Shown: positions 58,031 through 64,000 of the stretch, piece after piece
How the letters are laid out: every line of letters starts with the position of its first letter
How positions within the stretch are numbered: the stretch's first letter is position 1
DNA from: Limonium bicolor
Taxonomy: Eukaryota; Streptophyta; Magnoliopsida; Caryophyllales; Plumbaginaceae
Direction: 5' to 3'
DNA length: 64,000 nucleotides
Assembly: GCA_023374045.1 (NCBI GenBank)
Contig: CM041780.1
Coordinates: 169,628,085 to 169,692,084 of the forward strand
Translations under genes and position numbers: made by a program
Notes under the pieces: model-generated
Database searches by the model: none
Told to the model about the DNA's origin: nothing
The model's input: the letters and a program-made list of their open reading frames with translations, nothing else

Positions 58031-58812
58031 TTTGGTTGGACAAGGTGTCATTCTTGGACACGTGATCTCAGCTGAGGGAGTTTCTGTAGACCCAGCTAAG
58101 ATCGAGGCAGTGAAGAGCTGGCATAGACCTCGCACCGTGACAGAGTTAGGAGTTTCCTTGGGTTGGCTGGCTACTATAGACGCTTTGTGAAGGACTTCTC
58201 CAGGCTAGCCAAGCCCTTGACCTCCTTGATGAAGAAGGACAGCCCTTTTGTATGGACAGAGGCTTGTGAGGTCTCCTTCAAGGCGCTGAAGGACGCCTTG
58301 ACCACAGCTCCAGTATTGATATCCCAGAGGGGAATGAGGGGTACGAGGTATATTGCGATGCTCAGGCAGAGGAATTGGTGGAGTACTGATGCAGCATGGC
58401 CGAGTAGTAGCGTATGCTTCTAGACAGCTGAAGAAGCACGAGGAAAACTACCCCACCCACGACCTTGAGCTCCTCGCCATAGTCTTCGCCTTGAAGATCT
58501 GGCGCATTACTTGTATGGAGCCACAGTCCGGATTATGACAGACCATAAGAGTCTGAAGTACATCTGGACCCAGAAGGAGCTCAATTTGAGACAGCGACGA
58601 TGGGTTGAGCTACTGGCCGATTATGACATCAACCTCCAGTACACAGAAGGGAAAGGAAATGTCGTGGCAGACGCTCTGAGCAGAAGAGCTTATTCACTAC
58701 TCGCCCTATTAGAGACGACCACGATAGCTGAGGAGGTGTATGCAGCCCAGGACAGTGACGTTTATCTACAGGGCATCAGACAGAAGTTAGCAGACGGGTT
58801 GACTGACGGTTG
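58031..58812 (+). pseudogene. pol: RNase H region of element E, broken
   Basis: In order: V-I-S-A-E-G-V (about 58070), [23 protein letters not shown] (from 58172), catalytic RNase H start near 58350, [30 protein letters not shown], then [23 protein letters not shown] and VVADALSRR. Breaks lie near 58055, 58150, 58320, 58365 and 58505, and at 58808 before integrase. Confidence 0.9.
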
Positions 58813-59622
58813 AAGTACGACTATGAGCTGGACAGCGAGGGACACCTTCGAGTCAGAGGCAGACTCTGCGTTCCTCAGGATGCGACAGAGCTTCAGACCA
58901 GGATTCTTTCAGAGGCTCATTCCTCGACATTATCAGTACACCCTGGAGCCACCAAGATGTACAAGGACTTGAAGCAATTATTCTGGTGGAGCGGGATGAA
59001 GAGGGATGTAGCTGATTTTGTCTCTCGATGCCTCACTTGTCAGAAAGTGAAGTTTGAGCATCGTCGACCAGGCGGCCAGATTCAGTCACTTCCAGTACCG
59101 TGCTGGAAGTTTGACGACATCAGCATGGATTTTGTGGTCGGTCTCCCTCCAGCTAGAGGTGGACTGAACGCCATTTGGGTTATAGTCGATAGGTTGACCA
59201 AGACAGCTAGGTTCATACCTATCAAGGACACATGGAAGGTGCCCAAACTGGCTGAGGTGTTTACCACAGAGCATATCCGGTACCATGGGGTACCGAAGAC
59301 GATCGTCTCTGATCGTGACACTCGTTTCCTCAGTCGATATTGGCGTCAGGTACAGGAGGCATTTGGGACTCAGCTACGACTTAGCACAGCTTTTCACCCG
59401 CAGACTGATGGGCAGACTGAGAGGACTATTCAGACATTGGAGGATATGTTGCGAGCAGTCGCTCTGGATTATCAGGGGAGTTGGGTAGAGCGTCTACACC
59501 TGGTAGAGTTCTCCTATAATAACTCTTACCACGCGTCTATCGGCATGGCACCATTCAGGCTCTATATGGCAGGCCGTGCCGGACTCCCTTATCATGGAGT
59601 GACCCTGCTGAGGCGGTCTTGA
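58810..59622 (+). pseudogene. pol: Integrase of element E (zinc-binding and catalytic core nearly whole)
   Basis: The HHCC N-terminal domain shows the His pair near EAHSSTLSVHPGATKMYK and the Cys pair in CLTCQK. The catalytic core has Asp in SMDFVVGLP, Asp in TIVSDRDTRF and Glu in GQTERTIQ, the D,D-35-E set. FSYNNSYHASIGMAPF follows. Open over 270 codons; the frame then breaks at about 59570-59600. It inserts the cDNA into the genome. Confidence 0.93.
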
Positions 59623-60164
59623 TTGGGCCTGAGTATATTCAGACACTGCAGGATGACGTTAGGGTTATTCAGCAGCACATGAGGGCAGCTCAGTCCAGAC
59701 AGAAGTCTTATGGGGATCAGCGTACCAGAGAGCTCGAGTTTCAGTTGGGAGACATGGTCTTCTTACGAGTGTCCCCGATGAGAGGGATATTCAGATTCGG
59801 GATGAGGGGGAAGCTAAGCCCTAAGTATGTCGGCCCGTACAGGATTACGGAGCGAGTGGGCCCAGTTGCTTACAGACTCGAGCTACCAGCGGAGTTGGGG
59901 AAGGTACACGATGTGTTTCATGTATCACAGCTGAAGAAGTATATGCCTGACCCTTCTCACGTACTGCAGCCAGAGAGGTTAGAGATTGAGCCTACACTGA
60001 GGTATGAGGAGACTCCTATACAGATCTTGGACACGAAGGTCCGAGAAACGAGGGGCAGATCAGTTAAGTTAGTGAAGGTTCTTTGGGAACATCATGGGGT
60101 CGAGGAAGCTACGTGGGAGACCGAGGACTCCATGAGAGTTAAGTACCCACATTTGTTTGCATGA
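59619..60164 (+). CDS. pol: Integrase C-terminus and chromodomain-like tail of element E
   Basis: Open over 181 codons to a stop at 60162-60164. It contains QKSYGDQRTRELEFQLGDMVFLRVSP, KLSPKYVGPYRITERVGPVAY, FHVSQLKKYMPDPSHVL and then the tail YEETPIQILDTKVRETRGR, then VKVLWEHHGVEEATWETEDSM. The tail is the chromodomain-like module of Tekay-type chromoviruses, thought to steer integration to particular chromatin. The start given is a frame start; in the element it is the end of the pol polyprotein. Confidence 0.92.
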   Translation: MIGPEYIQTLQDDVRVIQQHMRAAQSRQKSYGDQRTRELEFQLGDMVFLRVSPMRGIFRFGMRGKLSPKYVGPYRITERVGPVAYRLELPAELGKVHDVFHVSQLKKYMPDPSHVLQPERLEIEPTLRYEETPIQILDTKVRETRGRSVKLVKVLWEHHGVEEATWETEDSMRVKYPHLFA

Positions 60165-60199
60165 TACTATGCTATCCTGAGATGATTCACGTTAGTGGC

Positions 60200-60238
60200 G
60201 GTACGAGGGCGTACCTTAGCTCTTTTAAGGGGGATATG
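60200..60238 (+). promoter_or_regulatory. Hairpin and second polypurine tract, element E
   Basis: Arm GGTACG (60200-60205), loop AGGG, arm CGTACC (60210-60215), then TCTTTTAAGGGGGATATGCT. The tract and the bases after it are nearly the same as at the true 3' polypurine tract of E, and differ from the tracts of A, C and D in the same way. Confidence 0.78.
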
Positions 60239-60533
60239 CTGGCATACTCCTCCTTCGTTATCTCATCCGGATTATGCCTCGTTGCATTGTTAGTAATGAG
60301 AGGTGTATGTATGTACGTAGTTTTACGTTGTGGCACAGTACTTTGTCACGTTTGTGTTGTGTTTGATTCAGTTTATACTTTGATTCACGTTGTTATGGTT
60401 TTGGTACTTTGATTTCGGTACCCTTGAGTGGAATGTTGAAATGGAGATAAAGATTGGAATGGTATGGAATTCATTGAAGTTATTATTGTCTCAGCACACC
60501 CGAAGCGGTGTGAGTGCCTATTAGTTGATTGTT
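60239..60533. other. 3' untranslated region of element E
   Basis: No domain. A further short inverted repeat, CACACC (60495-60500) with GGTGTG (60507-60512), is seen only in E. Confidence 0.6.
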
Positions 60534-60570
60534 AAACTTCGAGGCGAAGTTTCTTTTAAGGGGGATATGC
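60534..60570 (+). promoter_or_regulatory. 3' polypurine tract with upstream hairpin, element E
   Basis: Arm AAACTTCG (60534-60541), loop AGG, arm CGAAGTTT (60545-60552), then CTTTTAAGGGGGATATGC to the LTR at 60571. Confidence 0.87.
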
Positions 60571-63500
60571 TGAAATACCCCTAAATTAATTTAAATTAAT
60601 TTAGGGGATTTCTTTTATTAAAAATTAAATTATTATATGTAATTATGAATATTGAATTATATGGAATTATGAAATTTATTTAGGGGTTTTCTCCTATTTA
60701 ACCCTAATTATTATACATTATTATATAGTTATGAATTTAATAATAAGATTTATAAGTCAATAAATCTTGGGAAAATTATTAAACACTCCAAATATATTAT
60801 AAAGATTTTAGGAAGTGTTGGAACATTGTTTGAAAATAAAAGTCAATATAAAATTCTAGAAACCTTAAAGCTTATTAAGCCTTGCTAGAGTTGACTTTTT
60901 GAGAATGGTCAAACCAGGCCATGAAACCTATACCAAAAAATAGGTTATGAAAAACCATGAAGATCGATAAAAAGAACGTCAAAAACGGATCATCCTAGCC
61001 AAAGTTATGCTAGTTTGAAGTTTAGAGCCAAAATTTCATAAACTGCCACGTGTCAGCCTCTCGTGCGCCCCAAACTTAGTCGGTTCTATCTCCTAGTTTT
61101 TCTAACAACCACCGATTTTGACCTAACTTGTGACGGCTATATCTCTCATTACTTCGAATTTTCAGTGCCGTCTTCACCACTCTCTTCTCCTTAATTCCCT
61201 CTTTACAATCATAACTCATACAAACCCTAACTCCATCTACATCAACGGGAAATGTTCTCAAGTTGGCACCTTTCACAGTCGTAACCCGATTTCCAATTCC
61301 TTCGAATTCAGGTAAATTCGTCTAGCCATAAACTTCTCGTCTCAACCAAATTTGATTTCTTTAGCTCGTTGTGTAGATCTCTAACCCGTCTACAATTCTT
61401 ATGTTTATGCCCAAGCCTGAATCATAACCGTTGGAAGTTATAGTCGCTCAAAGTTCCGGATTTTTCAGCACATAAAATCATACCGGAAACAGAGAGGTAA
61501 ACTCGTAACTTTCGGGTCAATTTCTTTCTGTATAATGCGAGTTAGGATTAGTTCTAGTTATCAATGTGTAGATCTAAGTTTCATCTTTCTAATGAGCCCA
61601 AAACAAAGCCTAACTCGATCTGTGCAATAACTTATAGATCCTCGAAGGTTGCTTCCGAACTGGTCGAAAGTTCAAGTTTTTCCAGAAAAACGATTTCGAA
61701 TCGCTTCGATTCGGGCAATTCCGGTGAGTTTCCGATCAATTGCTCCGATAATGTTGTTGGTAGTGTTGATTCCGACCTAACCCATGTTTCAATTGTGTCA
61801 ATTACGCTCTAGATTAGGGGAATTTGGCGAATTATATCCGAATCGTACTCTGAAACTAGTTTAAACCCTAATTCGAATTGAGTACGAAATGGGTGAACTC
61901 TGCATTAAAATTGGGGAAATTAGCATCATTGGAACCGAAATTGTATTACGAATCCATAGAAACAAGAATCACGTGATTTCGTTCTGTAGATTGTGAGGAA
62001 TTGTCGAATTAGTACTCGGTTGGATAACAGAGGTCGCTGATGAACTCGGTGCACAGGAGCCGTTCGATCTCGGTTTAAGAGATTGGACGGCCGAGATTAA
62101 AACGTTCCAGAATAAGTTTATAAAGGTTTTTATAAATTTCAGTAAATAACCCTAACTTGTTGCATTAATTTAAATACCTTCCCGAATGTATTTGACTTGA
62201 AATTTTGACCATAGATTCCTTATTTTATGTAGTTTATTTTGATGTAAATTATTAAGGTTTTGGAGTTTTTAAACATAAGTTATGATTTTTACAAGTTACG
62301 GGTTTTCTGGAATTATTTGGCTAAATTAAAAAGATATTTTTATGAAATAAAAATTTTATAATATGTCTAAAATGTTATAGTTACTGTATATTAAATTTGG
62401 GAATTTTTGGGCAACGGTAAAGGGTTTTAAAAATTGTGTTTATGAGTTTTTCATGAGAATAACCTATAATATAAAGTTTTTAATGTAATCAAAAATTAAA
62501 GTAAGGTTTGTTAATTAACTTTTAAGCTGGGGAAAAAAAAGGGAACTAAATTAACATTTTATAACAGTAAGTTTAAAATGTTTTTGTATTAGCTTCTAAG
62601 AGGAGTGAAATTATTTACATATATGTATATTTACTTACTTGAGTAGGAACTTATATAAATTAAGTAATTTATTTATCCTACATATTATTTACTATATTAT
62701 ATGGGGATTAATATTTTAAATAAACTAAGGAACAAATATATATAAATATTACTTAATACACATTAAAAAAAAAGGCATTAAGAAGTAATTTAAAGTAAAT
62801 CAGGGAATTTATTTAAAGTACCACTCATAATAACTAAACTTTATAAGATCTAGAACCTTAAGATATGGTAAAGGAAATACTTTATGAAATATACTTAGAA
62901 TAAAGTTTAAGGTTGTATTAATAAGATAGTTTAAATATGGTGAATTACATAGGGGTAATGTCTTAGTAATGTCTAATACGGGTATACTTATATCTATTAA
63001 ATAAATCAAGGAAACACATCATGTTATAAACTTTAAGTCAGTTGTGTTAAGCCTATAAGTTATTGGACATTAATAAATACAATAAAATTTCCTAAAAATG
63101 CTATGGATAAATTTTAATACATAAAGATATATATATATATATATAAATATACATTACATAAATACATTAACATGGTTGAGGGAAATAATAATCCTTGTGA
63201 CAGTTATAATAAGTGGTTATATATATATTAAACCTTAGGTTTTAGTCAGTGAGTGATTAAATAATCACTATTAATTTAAGAGTTATTACACAACATAACT
63301 TAACCCTGTCTTGGGCTAACCTACTAAGCCCAGGTCTATGAACTCCAAAAGCCCACTTTAACAATCCAAAGAGAGTTTGGGCCACTCTCAGGAATAAATC
63401 CTAAATTTTTCCAAACTAAACGAGATGGGCCTAACAACGGATTTAGTTAACAAGTCAAGCCCAAACCTTTGTAAAAGAATAATGGTAAACTTAGAACTAT

Positions 63501-64000
63501 TAATCAGTAAGTGAAGAAGGTTGTTAAGTTTGTAAGTCCCTTAACTAATCGACGTTTGGAACACATTAATTATAGGTTACTGTTGGGGAATCACTTTTAC
63601 GAGTTAGTTATTGTGCTTCACGTACCAGGTACGATTTCTCGTACTCCGATATTTTTGATGATTGACTTGTGGAGTGTTTTGGAAAACGCTAACTGACTTT
63701 AAGAAGAATTTCTAAAGGAATTGGTTGTGTGACTAACTCAGCTTGTGTGTGACTAACTGAGCCTTGAGCATGAAATTACATGGGTAATGGTTTCTTCTAT
63801 TGGTTGCCCGTTTAGACATTGGCTGCTTAGGGTTTACGCTTCTGCACTCTGTAGGACTGAGTGTTTTGGTATTGCTCTGGGTGGTTGGTGATCTAGCGGG
63901 ATTTTTGGAAAAGGTCAATCTTGGAAATCTTTCTTTCGACGTGCGCGCGTCTTTAATGGTAACAGTAGGGGGCTGTATATCCCTCGCCCATAGGGGCATT
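60571..64000 (+). repeat. 3' LTR of element E, first 3.43 kb
   Basis: Copy of 49935-53367, cut by the window end. In its first half it lacks short bits present in the 5' LTR (for example near 60660 and 61075). In its second half it has short bits the 5' LTR lacks (near 62340, 62630 and 62740). Confidence 0.93.

Larger units (their letters stand above)
49935..64000 (+). mobile_element. Element E: Ty3/gypsy (Tekay-like) with AlkB domain, youngest in the nest
   Basis: 5' LTR 49935-54094, interior 54095-60570, 3' LTR from 60571 and off the right edge. The interior holds a complete set of domains in order: gag, zinc knuckles, AlkB, protease, RT, RNase H, integrase, chromodomain-like tail. Gag to AlkB is almost undamaged once four introns are allowed for; pol has about a dozen single-base frame breaks but few substitutions to stop codons. 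The insertion lies in D's 3' LTR, so E is later than D and D later than C. The target duplication cannot be checked because the far end is outside. Confidence 0.93.

Overview
The window is plant nuclear DNA made almost entirely of nested LTR retrotransposons. I found no host gene. The elements are one family of Ty3/gypsy retrotransposons. Their LTRs start TGAAATACCCC and end GGGGTGTTACA (5-bp target duplications expected), their primer-binding sites match initiator-Met tRNA, and their pol ends in an integrase C-terminus plus a chromodomain-like tail. This fits chromoviruses of the Tekay/Del type. The unusually long LTRs (4.1 to 6.6 kb) and dense nesting suggest a seed plant with a large, repeat-rich genome; I cannot name the species.

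Layout: 1-2196 and 16870-16901 are the two halves of an old minus-strand LTR, split by element A (2197-16869, both LTRs present, decayed coding region). 16902-18226 is AT-rich sequence with a ~270-bp tandem duplication. 18227-26758 is a pile of LTR fragments: F (+), G (+) inside F, an inverted G-like copy, and H (-). Element C (from 26759) has a 6.6-kb LTR holding a ~190-bp tandem array and a tRNA-like SINE head, and its interior is non-coding. Element D (from 37013) sits in C's 3' LTR and is non-autonomous: it keeps gag and the integrase tail, with about 3 kb of unrelated sequence in place of pol. Element E (from 49935) sits in D's 3' LTR, carries a full gag-pol, and runs off the right edge inside its 3' LTR.

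The most notable content is a complete AlkB-type Fe(II)/2-oxoglutarate dioxygenase domain encoded between the Gag zinc knuckles and the protease in both A and E. It keeps the HxD, distal His and NLTFR motifs in A. The gag-AlkB-protease region is also cut by small spliceosomal introns whose positions and phases agree between A and E. One intron is present in E but exactly absent in A, and another is exactly absent in D, as expected if spliced genomic RNA is sometimes reverse transcribed.

A second theme is RNA structure at priming sites. In A, C, D and E the primer-binding site lies in a near-perfect hairpin, the 3' polypurine tract follows a hairpin, and a second hairpin plus polypurine tract lies just after pol. 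Arms differ between elements with paired changes. Several LTRs also carry palindromes spaced at 71 to 73 bp whose sequence differs between elements while the spacing is kept.

Many of the reading-frame breaks in E are single-base losses, and E's two LTRs differ mostly by short indels. Residual long-read assembly error is therefore a real possibility, and E may be less damaged than it looks.
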